This document shows positions 30,162-39,292 of a stretch of DNA of 64,000 bases, in pieces. Location: contig CAVUCH010000013.1 of the NCBI GenBank assembly GCA_963739995.1, positions 265,413-329,412 of the forward strand, read 5' to 3'. How positions within the stretch are numbered: the stretch's first letter is position 1; the number at the start of each line of letters is the position of its first letter. The notes beneath the pieces are model-generated. The model had not been told where the DNA came from. It made no database searches and saw nothing but the letters and a program-made list of their open reading frames with translations. The stretch comes from CAVUCH01 sp963739995 (GTDB taxonomy: Bacteria > Acidobacteriota > Vicinamibacteria > Vicinamibacterales > JAENWD01). Made by a program: the position numbers and the translations under genes.

Positions 30162-30666
30162 TCATCGGCCTGTTCGTCGTTCGTCCCAGAACTCGAGGAA
30201 GTCTGTCGTCGCCGGCTGCGCCCCCAGAAGCCGCAGCATGTTCGTCACCTGGCCGCGGTGATACGTGGAGTGGTTCACGACGTGATGGATCATCCGCCAC
30301 AGCGCATACTCCCAGACCTCCCCTTTCCGATTCGTGTAGCGCAGCACCCGCTGGAGATCGTCTGGCGCGACGCGCCGCCAGGAACGCGGACTGCGCTGCC
30401 TGGACCTGACCCCACCGGGTCCTGAAATCTGAGACGGAGGGAAACTCCTCCGGCGTGAACAGCTCCATTGGCGACTTCCCCTGCCACCGCTCGAGCCAGA
30501 GCCACTCCGCCCACAGGATGTGCGTCAGGGTCGCCTGCACCGAGGGATAGCTCCCGCCGAGCACGCGCGTGAGCTGGTCCGGATCGAGGCGGGCGACGGC
30601 GTCGAGGAGTCGCCTGTTTGCCCAGGTGTTGTACTCGAGCAGTTCACGCAGCGTGTCGAGGGTCAT
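30162..30666 (-). pseudogene. DinB family protein, one-base frameshift
   Basis: ~167-aa four-helix DinB/YfiT-type putative metal-dependent enzyme. The N-terminal half (LRELLEYNTWANRRLLDAVA; LTHILWAEWLWLERW) is in the frame starting at 30666. Near 30374-30379 the frame shifts by one extra base, and the C-terminal half continues as RVAPDDLQRVLRYTNRKGE, then HHVVNHSTYHRGQVTNMLRL, to a stop at 30162. The metal-site histidines are split between the frames: one in THILW, two in HSTYHRGQ. Bacillithiol- or mycothiol-type transferase activity is known for relatives; the role here is unknown. Confidence 0.75.
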
Positions 30667-30749
30667 CGATGGCCTCCCTGACGTCGCCGCCTACCATTGC
30701 CGACGGCAGGCAACATGTCCAGAGCCCAGTTTCGACATCAGATGCTCCC

Positions 30750-30768
30750 GATGTTATCATCAAGAATC
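30750..30768 (+). promoter_or_regulatory. Putative vapBC promoter/operator
   Basis: The -10-like TATCAT (30755-30760) overlaps a small inverted repeat GATG-TTAT-CATC (30750-30761). Further GATG/CATC boxes lie just upstream (ACATC...GATGT). The vapB ATG follows eight bases later, so the transcript may be nearly leaderless. Autoregulation by VapB is the usual mode. Confidence 0.4.
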
Positions 30769-31005
30769 ATGAGAACCACCGTTGATATCGACGATCCCAT
30801 CCTGCGCGAAGTGAAGGCCATCCACGAGAAGGAGGGCCGATCGATGGGTGCGGTGGTGTCCGAGCTCCTGGCCGACGCGCTCACCCGTCGTCGGGCGTCG
30901 CGGGCGCGGCCGGCGTTTCGCTGGACCTCGCGTCCGATGAAGGCGCTGGTCGATCTCGCGGACAAGGATGCGGTGTACGCCGTGCTCGATGCCGATCGGT
31001 CATGA
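30769..31005 (+). CDS. vapB: VapB-type antitoxin
   Basis: 78-aa ribbon-helix-helix-like antitoxin. MRTTVDIDDPILREVKAIHE is the DNA-binding N-terminus, GRSMGAVVSELLADAL the helix pair, and the Arg-rich middle and C-terminus bind the toxin. Its stop overlaps the toxin ATG (ATGA), the usual arrangement for coupled translation. Start ATG 30769. Confidence 0.85.
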   Translation: MRTTVDIDDPILREVKAIHEKEGRSMGAVVSELLADALTRRRASRARPAFRWTSRPMKALVDLADKDAVYAVLDADRS

Positions 31006-31436
31006 GCTACTCGCTTGACGTCAACGTACTGCTCTATGCCTCCGACCGATCGAGCGAACGACACCACGACGCGCGGCAGTTTCTCGACTCCTGCGCGGCC
31101 CGGCCGGAGGTGCTCTGTCTGACGTGGCCAACGGTGATGTCCTACCTCCGCATCGCCACACATCCGAGCATCTTCGCGGCGCCATTGACGCCGGAGGAGG
31201 CTCTGAGCAATATCGTCTCCCTCCTCACGTTGCCACACGTGCGCGTGGTATCAGAACAGGACGGCTTCATCGACGCGTACAAGCACGTCACGGATGCGAT
31301 GACGGTACGCGGAAACCTTGTCGCTGATGCGCACGTGGCCGCCATCCTCTTCCAGAACGGCGTGCGGACGTTGTATTCCAATGACCGCGATTTTCGGAAG
31401 TTTGAGTCGCTCGACGTACGCAATCCATTCGCCTGA
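31002..31436 (+). CDS. vapC: VapC-type PIN domain ribonuclease toxin
   Basis: 144-aa PIN nuclease. Acidic active-site residues: D6 (SLDVNVLLYA), Glu in the PLTPEEAL region, Asp in LVADAHVAAI and Asp in SNDRDFRKFE. It cleaves RNA when free of VapB. Complete and in frame, so probably functional. It sits between two broken genes, consistent with a mobile toxin-antitoxin module. Confidence 0.85.
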   Translation: MSYSLDVNVLLYASDRSSERHHDARQFLDSCAARPEVLCLTWPTVMSYLRIATHPSIFAAPLTPEEALSNIVSLLTLPHVRVVSEQDGFIDAYKHVTDAMTVRGNLVADAHVAAILFQNGVRTLYSNDRDFRKFESLDVRNPFA

Positions 31437-31492
31437 GCGATCTCGCACGTCACGCCCCTTCTCTTTGATCAGCTCCGAGCGGTTCGACTAGG

Positions 31493-33030
31493 TCAGGGAC
31501 GAATGGACAGGGCGTGATGGAACACGTTGCGCGGATCCCAGCGCCTCTTGACCCGTTGAAGCGCCGCGTAGTTGCTCTTGAAGTAGAGCGTGTGCCAGGG
31601 AACGCCGGACGTATTCCACTCCGGATCAGCGAGGTCGACATCCGGGTGGTTGATCATCGCGCCGTCGCAGACTTCACCCGGCACAGGAACGCCGCCGGTG
31701 TCCGCGAACATGTCCCGATAGAACGCGCGGACCCACGCTATCGTGCTGAGTTCGTCATTCGGGCTGCCCCAGCCGGCCGAGCACGATGTCGTCAGGATCG
31801 AGTCTCGCTGCGGCGACGCCGTCGCGTCCGATGCCACAGTGTTTACCTGTCCGCCATACGTGGCGAGGCCAAGCATCCCACCGGCGACATCGTAATCAGT
31901 CCGAGTCAGGTACTGGTGCGCGGTTTCGATCTGTCGATCGGTAAAGCGCTTGCGGAGGAATGCGTCCTTGCCCTTGAAGAGCGCACCACTTCCAACCGGC
32001 CCGAAGAGCTCGGGGAACGGATTCAGCGCGAAATTCACCCAGGAGGTTCTCTCGAGACTCCGTGTGTGCGGCGCGCCGATGCCACGTGTAATCGCGGCGA
32101 TGTGTTCATCGACGAGGCGATCGGCCTCGACTCCCGCAGTAAGAGAGCCCCTTCAGTTCGAGTTTGCCGAGTTGCCGGCGCCAGAGGAACAGCGTGCTGA
32201 ACAGCCGGGCGAACGGCGAGCTCGCGTCGCTGTTGCCCTCGCACCAGTCTCCGAAATTGGTTGACAAGCCGCGCGAAAGACGTGACATCCATGTCGTCCC
32301 AGCTCCACCCGAGACGGAACACCAGTATCGACTCTGGTGCCTTTGGCAACAGCAGCGCGGGGTCATTCCCGGTGACGCCTGGCGATCGGAACCAGCAGCG
32401 GGTCACGATGCCGAAGTTGCCTCCGCCCGCGCCGGTGTGCGCCCACCAGAGATCGCGGTTGGGATCTGACGGCTCGCGAGTCGCCACCACGCTTCGCGCC
32501 GTGCCGTCGGCGTCCACGACGACGACCTCGAGGCCGTACAGATGATCGGCCGCCAGGCCGTGCTGCCGGCACAGGAAGCCGAACCCACCGCCCGAGACGT
32601 GAGCGCCGAGTCCGAGATATGGGCTTTCGCCGGCGGGAATGGTCACGCCCCACCCAAGGAAGAGCCGTCGGTATGCCTCACCCAGCGTCGTGCCTGCGTC
32701 GATCTCGATCGCTCCCATGCGCGGCTCGTAGCGGACGCCGGTCATGAGCGAGGTATCGATGACCACTCGGACATCCGGGTCGTCGACAAAGCCTTCGAGG
32801 CAGTGACCGCCGCCGCGTGCCACAACCCGTCGTCCATCTCGGACGGCGTCCTGAACCGCGTCGATCACATCGTCCGCGCTGTAAACGAGACGCACATAAT
32901 CGGGCTTACCCGCGAATCGCTTGTTGAATCCCCTGCCGACGAGAGACGCGTACCGCGGATCGTCCGGTCCGATCCTGTCCGGAACAGCTTGCGCCCGCGC
33001 CCGCTGATCTTCGGCCTTCATCGATGACAC
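31493..33030 (-). pseudogene. Berberine bridge-type FAD-linked oxidoreductase, split in three frames
   Basis: FAD-binding oxidoreductase with an N-terminal FAD domain (VVARGGGHCLEGF for covalent flavin attachment; GLGAHVSGGGFGFLCRQHGL; GAGGGNFGIVTR) and a C-terminal BBE segment (RRWDPRNVFHHALSIRP). Frame one ends its homology at FARLVNQ (~32259); the middle resumes one base later as NFGDWCEGNSDASSPFARLF; a second one-base break near 32143-32148 leads to LTAGVEADRLVDEHIAAITR and the BBE end. Both breaks are single extra bases. Stop TGA at 31493-31495. The last 189 bp recur at 53518-53705. Confidence 0.8.
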
Positions 33031-33204
33031 CTCAGCCCCTCATTCGAACCGACGCCGATTGCACACCGCAAGCAAAATAGATAGTCCCTTCACCTACCAG
33101 GATGATGGCCCCGATCAGATAGCTATAGTCATGCCGTGAATAGTGCGCTATGTGGTCAGCTGCGGATGGACGCTAATCCATCGATGTGACAAAGAATCGG
33201 GTGA

Positions 33205-34752
33205 ATGGCTGCCGGGGAATCAGCTGAGGTGCTGATCGTCGGAGCAGGCCCAACCGGTCTGGTTCTGGCGCTTTGGCTCACGCGGCTGGGCGTTCAGGTC
33301 AGGATCGTCGATAGCGCAGCGCAGCCGGCGACGACGTCGCGCGCAGTCGCCGTGCAGGCCCGCACGCTCGAGTTCTATCGTCAGGTCGGGCTGGCGGATA
33401 GTGTCATCGCGCGCGGTCGTGAAGTGTCAGCTGCGAATCTGTGGGTCTCGGGCCGCCGGGTGGCGCGCGTGGTGTTCGGACCGATGGGCAGGGGCATCAG
33501 CCCGTACCCCTATGCGTTCATCTTTCCGCAGGACGAGCACGAGCGGCTGCTGATCGATCGGTTGAGCGACGCTGGAGTCAGGGTCGAGCGGGAGACGGAA
33601 TTCGTCGGGCTCGAGGAACGCGACGATGGCATCATCGCGCGGCTCGAGCGCGCAGGCGGCCGCGCCGACTTCTGCGAAGCCGCGTTCGTCGCCGGCTGCG
33701 ACGGCGCTCACTCGCGTCTCCGAGAGGTCTTGTCGATCGGTTTTGCGGGCGGGACCTACGAGCACCTCTTCTACGTCGCCGATGTCGAGGCGCACGGACC
33801 CGCGATGAACGGCGACATCCACGTCGCGCTCGACCGCACGGACTTCCTCGCCGTGTTCCCTCTGACAGACGCACATCGCGCACGCCTCGTCGGGACGGTT
33901 CGACACGAGGCGGAGGCAGGCCGGCGCGAGAGCCTGACTTGGGATGATGTCAGCACACGCGCGATGGAGTGGATGCCTATCGACGTCGAACGCGTGAACT
34001 GGTTTTCGACGTATCAGGTGCATCATCGGGTCGCCGACTGCTTCCGCAGCGGACGCGCGTTCCTCCTGGGCGATGCGGCACACGTCCATAGTCCTGTCGG
34101 CGGGCAGGGTATGAACACCGGCATCGGAGATGCGGTGAATCTCGCATGGAAGCTCGCCGCGGTTCTGCGCGAACGCGCGGGCGCTCCAATACTCGACACA
34201 TACGAGCCGGAGCGAATCGCCTTTGCACGACGGCTGGTGGCGACGACCGATCAGGCATTTACCGGCGTCTCGAGCTCCTCCGTCATTGCCCGCACGCTGC
34301 GATTGCACCTCGTGCCAGCGCTGTTGCCGCGACTGCTGACAATACCCGCAGTTCGCCGTCTTGCGTTTCGAACGGTCTCCCAGACGGCGATCAACTATCG
34401 CGGTAGCGCACTGAGTGAAGGGCGGGCCGGCCGTGTCCATGGCGGCGATCGGCTGCCGTGGGCACCTCTCGATACTTCGGATCGCGGCGCAGACAACTTC
34501 ACGCCACTGACGTCACTCGAGTGGCAAGTGCACATCTACGGCAACGTGGTCCCGGAGATTCGTGCGGTATGCGCCGAGCGCCGCCTCGCGCTGCACGAGT
34601 TCGGCTGGCAACCCGCGATGGAGCGCGCCGGTCTGCGGCGAGACGCACTATATCTTCTGCGGCCGGATGGTTATGTCGCGCTGGCGGCATCTGAACAGTC
34701 GGCGCCGACGCTGACCGCCTACCTCCGGGAGCGCGCCATTCGCTTTTCTTGA
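33205..34752 (+). CDS. FAD-dependent aromatic hydroxylase (PheA/TfdB-like monooxygenase)
   Basis: 515-aa group A flavoprotein monooxygenase. Rossmann motif LIVGAGPTGLVLALWL at the N-terminus, the NAD(P)H/FAD DG motif GCDGAHSRLRE at ~165, and GD motif LLGDAAHVHSPVGGQGMNTG at ~285. The C-terminal thioredoxin-like domain of phenol hydroxylase relatives is present. Such enzymes hydroxylate phenolic or polyketide substrates using NAD(P)H and O2; the substrate is unknown. Intact, and divergent from the broken FAD oxidoreductase with a 174-bp gap. Confidence 0.85.
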   Translation: MAAGESAEVLIVGAGPTGLVLALWLTRLGVQVRIVDSAAQPATTSRAVAVQARTLEFYRQVGLADSVIARGREVSAANLWVSGRRVARVVFGPMGRGISPYPYAFIFPQDEHERLLIDRLSDAGVRVERETEFVGLEERDDGIIARLERAGGRADFCEAAFVAGCDGAHSRLREVLSIGFAGGTYEHLFYVADVEAHGPAMNGDIHVALDRTDFLAVFPLTDAHRARLVGTVRHEAEAGRRESLTWDDVSTRAMEWMPIDVERVNWFSTYQVHHRVADCFRSGRAFLLGDAAHVHSPVGGQGMNTGIGDAVNLAWKLAAVLRERAGAPILDTYEPERIAFARRLVATTDQAFTGVSSSSVIARTLRLHLVPALLPRLLTIPAVRRLAFRTVSQTAINYRGSALSEGRAGRVHGGDRLPWAPLDTSDRGADNFTPLTSLEWQVHIYGNVVPEIRAVCAERRLALHEFGWQPAMERAGLRRDALYLLRPDGYVALAASEQSAPTLTAYLRERAIRFS

Positions 34753-34822
34753 ATCATCCTGGCTCATGCCTCGGAGGCCTCCGCCTCAGCCAGCAACCGC
34801 AAGAGGCGGAATCCCACACCCA

Positions 34823-35865
34823 TCAGCGCTTTCCGCGCTCTGCCAGCCACTTCTCGAGGGCTGCTTCAAATGCGGCCTCGTTCGCGAGTACCTTCTCGAG
34901 AAGCGGGGCCACGGGAGGAGGCACCGTCTCGGGGTTACGCGGATGGACGAACATGTTCTCACCGCGCACGGCGCGAAGAATCAGGTCGGTAAACCCGTCG
35001 ATCCACCAGGCCTCGACCGCCCGGCCGTGCGCCGCCGTCGCCTTCGCCGGAGCAGAGAGATAGCCCTGCCAACCGGGCGCCGTCGCAATCTCGCGCAACT
35101 CCTCGAGCGAGCGGCCCGCTCGGCTCGGAAGCGCTTTGTAATCGGACCGAACCAGATCGGGACGGACGGCGAGCATGCCCGATGTTTCGCCGACGCCGGC
35201 ATGAACGTCCATGCCGAACGAGGCCAGCTCCGCGGGCGAAAAGTGCTGGGCGTTCATCCGTTGTCCCTTCGCTTGAATCACCGCATCGGCCCGAAAGAGA
35301 CCCGTGAGGTGCAGCATCGTCACGCCAAACGTTTCGCTGACGAAGTCGCACGCCTCGTTGATCGCGATGTTGTGCGGGGGGCCGCCATGCCCGTTCATGA
35401 CAAACATCCACTTGAAGCCGTTCTGCGCGATCTGGCCGCCCAGATCGGCCACCAGCGATCGCAATGTCGATTGTCGGATGGCGTACGTGCCGGGATGCAC
35501 CAGCATGTTGCCCAGCGCGTTCGCGCCGCCCTGGCCGTAGTTGATGGCTGGCATCATGACGACGTTCCAGGCCGGCAGAGCTCGGCTCACACGCCTTGAC
35601 ACGCCGTCAGCCTCGTACATGACGCCAAGCGTGTCGGCACCAACGGGCAGATGAGGACCGTGCTCCTCGATCATGCCCACCGGGAGGATGAACAGTGTCC
35701 GCTGCCGATCGAGGGCGTCAATCTGTGGGAAGGTGAGCTCTTCGAGCTTGTGGATTCCCGAGCGAGGAGCAACAGGGCGGTCGCGCTGGGACGCCCCCTG
35801 ATCTTGCGCCGGGCGGCGGCTCCGCTCGACGCCAAAACGATCAGCGTGATGAGCACGTGATTCAT
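34823..35865 (-). pseudogene. Exported creatininase-family amidohydrolase with a frameshift after the signal peptide
   Basis: The body (LFILPVGMIEEHGPHLPVGA; VMNGHGGPPHNIAINEAC; HAGVGETSGMLAV) is the metal-dependent creatininase/formamide hydrolase fold with its His/Glu/Asp ligands. Upstream, GIHKLEELTFPQIDALDRQR continues in the same frame. The start ATG at 35865 has AGGAGAG in front and a signal peptide MNHVLITLIVLASSGAAA in another frame. Adding one base at the GGG of 35811-35813 joins them (..AAAPAQDQGAS). Corrected length ~347 aa. Possibly a sequencing error. Confidence 0.75.
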
Positions 35866-36073
35866 GCGTCTCTCCTGTAGTTCACTGTTGCCGCACCTAC
35901 AGGCTAAGGGCACTGGCTTCGAGCGGACTTACATTTTTCGCGAGCAGCTTTGGAGGCATGTCAAGCCGAACTAGCTCATCCTTTTGAGGAGTTGTCGTCT
36001 ATATGCAGTCAGTCTTTGATCGGTTCTACCAGGCATTCTCGAACGGGAGGTTGCATCATGAACGCCGGTTGTA
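35866..36073. other. Gene-poor gap upstream of tacAT
   Basis: A 24-codon open frame (36003-36077, beginning MQSVFDRFYQAFSNG) with GAGGAG 11 bases upstream is the only candidate; I do not recognise it and it may be a remnant. Confidence 0.25.
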
Positions 36074-36110
36074 TTGACGTTGTGTATACAAACCAGTACA
36101 CTGGCTAGGA
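36074..36110 (+). promoter_or_regulatory. tacAT promoter with overlapping operator palindromes
   Basis: -35 TTGACG (36074-36079), 17-base spacer, -10 TACACT (36097-36102). Two inverted repeats overlap it: TGTATACA (36083-36090) in the spacer and CCAGT-AC-ACTGG (36093-36104) across the -10. AGGA (36107-36110) lies seven bases before the ATG. The layout fits repression by the ribbon-helix-helix antitoxin. Confidence 0.65.
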
Positions 36111-36117
36111 TAAAATC

Positions 36118-36396
36118 ATGGGCAGCACTGCGACTCGGAGCACCGTCATCAACCTGCGAGCTGACAAGTCTCGTCGGGCGCTGATCGATCGCGCAGCAGA
36201 GGCCGTCGGGAAGAATCGATCCGAGTTCATGCTCGACGCCGCAACCCGCGAGGCCACGACGGTTCTCTTGGATCGTCGCTTGTTCGAGCTCGACGCGCGC
36301 ACATTCAAGCGATTCGCGGCGGCACTTGATGGTGCGCCCTCGGACAATCCGCGACTTCGCAAACTCCTCGCGAAGAAAGCTCCCTGGGAGCGATGA
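36118..36396 (+). CDS. tacA: TacA-type DUF1778 antitoxin
   Basis: 92-aa ribbon-helix-helix antitoxin: STVINLRADKSRRALIDRAA is the DNA-binding part, and RSEFMLDAATREATTVLLDR is the DUF1778 core. The C-terminal ~40 residues probably wrap the toxin. The start ATG 36118 follows the promoter closely. It overlaps the toxin start by four bases (36393-36396). Confidence 0.85.
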   Translation: MGSTATRSTVINLRADKSRRALIDRAAEAVGKNRSEFMLDAATREATTVLLDRRLFELDARTFKRFAAALDGAPSDNPRLRKLLAKKAPWER

Positions 36397-36902
36397 ATGC
36401 GCCCGCGGTCAGTGCACCAGAGCACCTGACCGCCACGCATGACGTTTCTGCGTTCGACAGCGGCGTTCCGGAACTCGACATCTGGTTGAAACGCCGGGCA
36501 TTTCAGAATGAAGCCTCCGGTGCTTCGCGCACGTACGTGGTGTCCGCCGGAGGACGGATCGTTGGTTATTACGCCCTCGCCACGGGGGCAGTCGCACAGC
36601 AACAGGCCACCGGCAAAGTGCGACGGAACATGCCGGAACCAATCCCTGTGATGGTCATTGGGAGGCTCGCAGTGGACCGTGAGCACCAAGGCAAGGGGCT
36701 TGGCTCGGCGCTCTTGAAGGATGCACTCCTCCGGACACTGAACGCCGCGTCAATCGTGGGAATCAGGGCCGTTCTCCTTCACGCCATTTCGGACGAAGCG
36801 AAGCGCTTCTACGAGAAGGCCGGGTTCTCCGCCTCTCCAGTCGATCCCATGACGATGATGATCACGATCGCTGACGTCGAAAAGGCACTCCGCAACGAAT
36901 AA
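36393..36902 (+). CDS. tacT: TacT-type GNAT toxin
   Basis: 169-aa GNAT acetyltransferase. Relatives acetylate the amino group of aminoacyl-tRNAs and block translation. Landmarks: FDSGVPELDIWLKRRAFQNE at the N-terminus, GRIVGYYALATGAV, the acetyl-CoA loop VDREHQGKGLGSALLKDAL (Q/RxxGxG/A type) and the C-terminal EAKRFYEKAGF with the Tyr used as general acid. Intact and paired with tacA. Confidence 0.85.
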   Translation: MNAPAVSAPEHLTATHDVSAFDSGVPELDIWLKRRAFQNEASGASRTYVVSAGGRIVGYYALATGAVAQQQATGKVRRNMPEPIPVMVIGRLAVDREHQGKGLGSALLKDALLRTLNAASIVGIRAVLLHAISDEAKRFYEKAGFSASPVDPMTMMITIADVEKALRNE

Positions 36903-37048
36903 GCTGGCGGTCGGTAGTCGCGCACTGTGACGTGGCCGCCACGACCTCGGGCTCGCCGAGGCGAAGTACCCGTCGGTAACGGCTCGTCGAGCATCGTCAG
37001 CACTACATCAGCTGGCACGTGCGGACCGCAGGAGGTCGACTCGTTTCT

Positions 37049-37453
37049 TCATCGGCGCACTGGCTGGCCCAGACTCAGTAAGTTTCCCTCGCTGTCCGTG
37101 AACCACGCCCCTCGCTCGCCGACACCCTTGCTTGGATAATTTCCTGCGATCTCGGCCACGCCGCTTCTTGTCGTGAGGCCCGGTGCATCGTATTCCTGAA
37201 ACACCACGCCACGTGCTCTGAGCGCGGCGACGGCAGCCTCGATGTCGTCGACTTCCCACGCCATTTGCGTGTGGGTGCCCGAAGCAGAACCGGCGGACTC
37301 GAACAGGGCGAAGGAAGTCTCACCGCATTGGTATCGAAGGCCCCCTGGCCGTTCCTCGACGGGCTCGAGCCCTAGCTTCTCGGAATAGAACTTTCGCGCG
37401 CGTCCGAGATCTTTCGCTGGAAGCCGCGTCGAAACCCGAGCGTCTGCGAGCAT
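37049..37453 (-). CDS. VOC (glyoxalase/bleomycin-resistance) superfamily protein
   Basis: 134-aa protein with two beta-alpha-beta-beta-beta modules: STRLPAKDLGRARKFYSEKL first, AWEVDDIEAAVAALRARGVV second, ending AWFTDSEGNLLSLGQPV. VOC proteins are metal-dependent enzymes or binding proteins of many kinds; no specific reaction is indicated. Start at 37453, on the same strand as the SnoaL-like gene 24 bases upstream. Confidence 0.75.
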   Translation of the reverse strand: MLADARVSTRLPAKDLGRARKFYSEKLGLEPVEERPGGLRYQCGETSFALFESAGSASGTHTQMAWEVDDIEAAVAALRARGVVFQEYDAPGLTTRSGVAEIAGNYPSKGVGERGAWFTDSEGNLLSLGQPVRR

Positions 37454-37477
37454 CGCGTTCTCCTGTCAGGACTGCGG

Positions 37478-37885
37478 CTATCCGGGCTCGGCCCGATCCA
37501 CGAATCCACCCTGCGGCGCCTTGTGAGGCAGCGACCAGCCAAAGTACACCTCGACCTCGACGATGTGCTGATCTCGAATGGTGAGAATCTCGGTGTTGCG
37601 AAATCGATGGCCGTTCGTATTGCGTCCTTCATACGTGACGAAGACGCGATCAGCATCCATGACGAGATGGACGAAGTCGAACCCCTCGATGACCTCGCTG
37701 TTCGGCCAGCAGCGACGGAAGTACGTTTCACGGTCGAGCCGATTGTCGAGGGGGCTCGTGAAGTGAAAGTCGTCGGCGAGCAGGGCCTCGAGGGCTGCCC
37801 GGTCTTTCGTCACGTACGCCCTGTAGGCTGCCTGTGCAATCGCCGCGTTCGAGGCTGGCGCAGCCGCGGCGCTCTGAGTGGTCAT
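37478..37885 (-). CDS. SnoaL/NTF2-like fold protein
   Basis: 135-aa small alpha+beta barrel protein. AAYRAYVTKDRAALEALLAD then FHFTSPLDNRLDRETYFRRC and ILTIRDQHIVEVEVYFGW are typical of SnoaL-like polyketide cyclase/ketosteroid isomerase relatives. The function is not predictable. Start ATG at 37885, with GGAG eight bases before it. Confidence 0.75.
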   Translation of the reverse strand: MTTQSAAAAPASNAAIAQAAYRAYVTKDRAALEALLADDFHFTSPLDNRLDRETYFRRCWPNSEVIEGFDFVHLVMDADRVFVTYEGRNTNGHRFRNTEILTIRDQHIVEVEVYFGWSLPHKAPQGGFVDRAEPG

Positions 37886-38093
37886 GGACTCCTCCTTTGT
37901 GAGCGTTCTCAGATGCCAGATTCAAACCAACGCATGAACATCAGGCGGCAGTGCTCGACAGCTTGGAGCGGTTGGCGGTCTATGGATAATCGGGGCTGAT
38001 GACCTTACGAGGAGACTGCAGCAGCTGGCGGTGGCGATCGGCTTGCACCGGATGCCACTGATCCCGTGAAGCTGGACCAATTGGAGGATCGAA

Positions 38094-38543
38094 ATGAAAC
38101 CGACAGATAAAGGCTCCGCTGCTGTTTCCGATGAGGCGGGAGGAGACCACGAGCGATCGATTCAGGGATTGCACGGTGTCCGCTACCAAAGCACGGATGT
38201 GCAACGCGCCGCCGATTTTTACACGAAGTACCTCGGCTTCAAGCTGGAACACCAGCAATTGCCGGCGTTCGCCACCGTGTCCCTCGGCGGTTTCAAGCTG
38301 CTGCTGAGCGGCCCCGGCGCGTCAGGCTCGCGGCCGATGCCCGATGGGCGGCGGCAGGAGGCGGGCGGATGGAATCGCATTGTGCTGCATGTGACTGACG
38401 TCGCTCGTGAGATTGCGAGGCTCGAGAAATCGGGGTTGACGTTCCGTAATGAGATGGAAACCGGCCCGGGTGGCCGACAGATTCAGCTCGAGGATCCCGA
38501 TGGGAATCCGATCGAGCTCTTCGAGCCGGCACGGCGCCAGTGA
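38094..38543 (+). CDS. VOC superfamily protein
   Basis: 149 aa. After a ~25-residue Ser/Gly/Asp-rich leader comes HGVRYQSTDVQRAADFYTKY, then FKLEHQQLPAFATVSLGGFK and the C-terminal module IVLHVTDVAREIARLEKSGL ending DPDGNPIELFEP. The role is unknown. A distinct member from the neighbouring VOC genes. Confidence 0.75.
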   Translation: MKPTDKGSAAVSDEAGGDHERSIQGLHGVRYQSTDVQRAADFYTKYLGFKLEHQQLPAFATVSLGGFKLLLSGPGASGSRPMPDGRRQEAGGWNRIVLHVTDVAREIARLEKSGLTFRNEMETGPGGRQIQLEDPDGNPIELFEPARRQ

Positions 38544-38765
38544 CGTGTCTCAGGAAAGTCTTGTACTTCAGCAGTTGTGCGGGTACCCGGTGCGGAATCC
38601 CGACGCCACGAAGCTGCCCGAGAGCTTGATGATGTGAGCCTGGGCGCGACTCGTTCATCGGTCACACTTTCTCGTCGCGTTCCGTCATAGCACTGACGGA
38701 CGAACGGTAAGCAATGTGACCAGGAGAGGCCAGCGTCCCGCGACTGTGACATCAGGAGACAACCG

Positions 38766-39158
38766 ATGAAGATCAAACTGACCAGCGTGCACGTCGACGA
38801 CCAGGAGAAGGCCCTGCGCTTCTACACCGAGGTGCTGGGCTTCGTGAAGAAGGCCGACTTCAGCCAGGGGCCGTATCGCTGGCTCACCGTGGCTTCACCA
38901 GAGGACCCGGACGGCACAGAGCTGCAGCTGGCGCTCAACAGCAACCCGGCGGCCAAAGCCTACCAGCAGGCATTGTTCCAGCAAAGCCAACCCGCGGCCA
39001 TGTTCTTCACCAACGACGTGCAGGCCGATTACGAGCGGATGAAGGCGCGCGGCGCCGAGTTCACCACGCCACCAACGGACGTGACCGGCTCCAGGATCGC
39101 CCTGCTGAACGACACCTGCGGCAATCTCATTCAGGTCACGCAGCTGCTGCGCTGGTAG
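38766..39158 (+). CDS. VOC superfamily protein (extradiol-dioxygenase-like small form)
   Basis: 130 aa: MKIKLTSVHVDDQEKALRFY and FFTNDVQADYERMKARGAEF, ending DTCGNLIQVTQLL. This matches the common short VOC proteins often found near sigma factors or regulators. Preceded by GGAGAC eight bases before ATG 38766. Confidence 0.78.
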   Translation: MKIKLTSVHVDDQEKALRFYTEVLGFVKKADFSQGPYRWLTVASPEDPDGTELQLALNSNPAAKAYQQALFQQSQPAAMFFTNDVQADYERMKARGAEFTTPPTDVTGSRIALLNDTCGNLIQVTQLLRW

Positions 39159-39292
39159 GGCGGACGTTCAGCCGCATTCAGGGAGCGCTGCCGTCGCTCG
39201 GCTTCCAGCAACACCGCGATCGCGGCGTCCGCTGACGACCGTTGACCAGCTTCTGCGCCCCCCGCACGAACCGTGATGCGCCCGCGAGCGCG

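Noticed and set aside
36003..36077. 24-codon leader peptide upstream of tacA
   Set aside because: It ends within the tacA promoter -35 box, so it is unlikely to act as a leader of that transcript.
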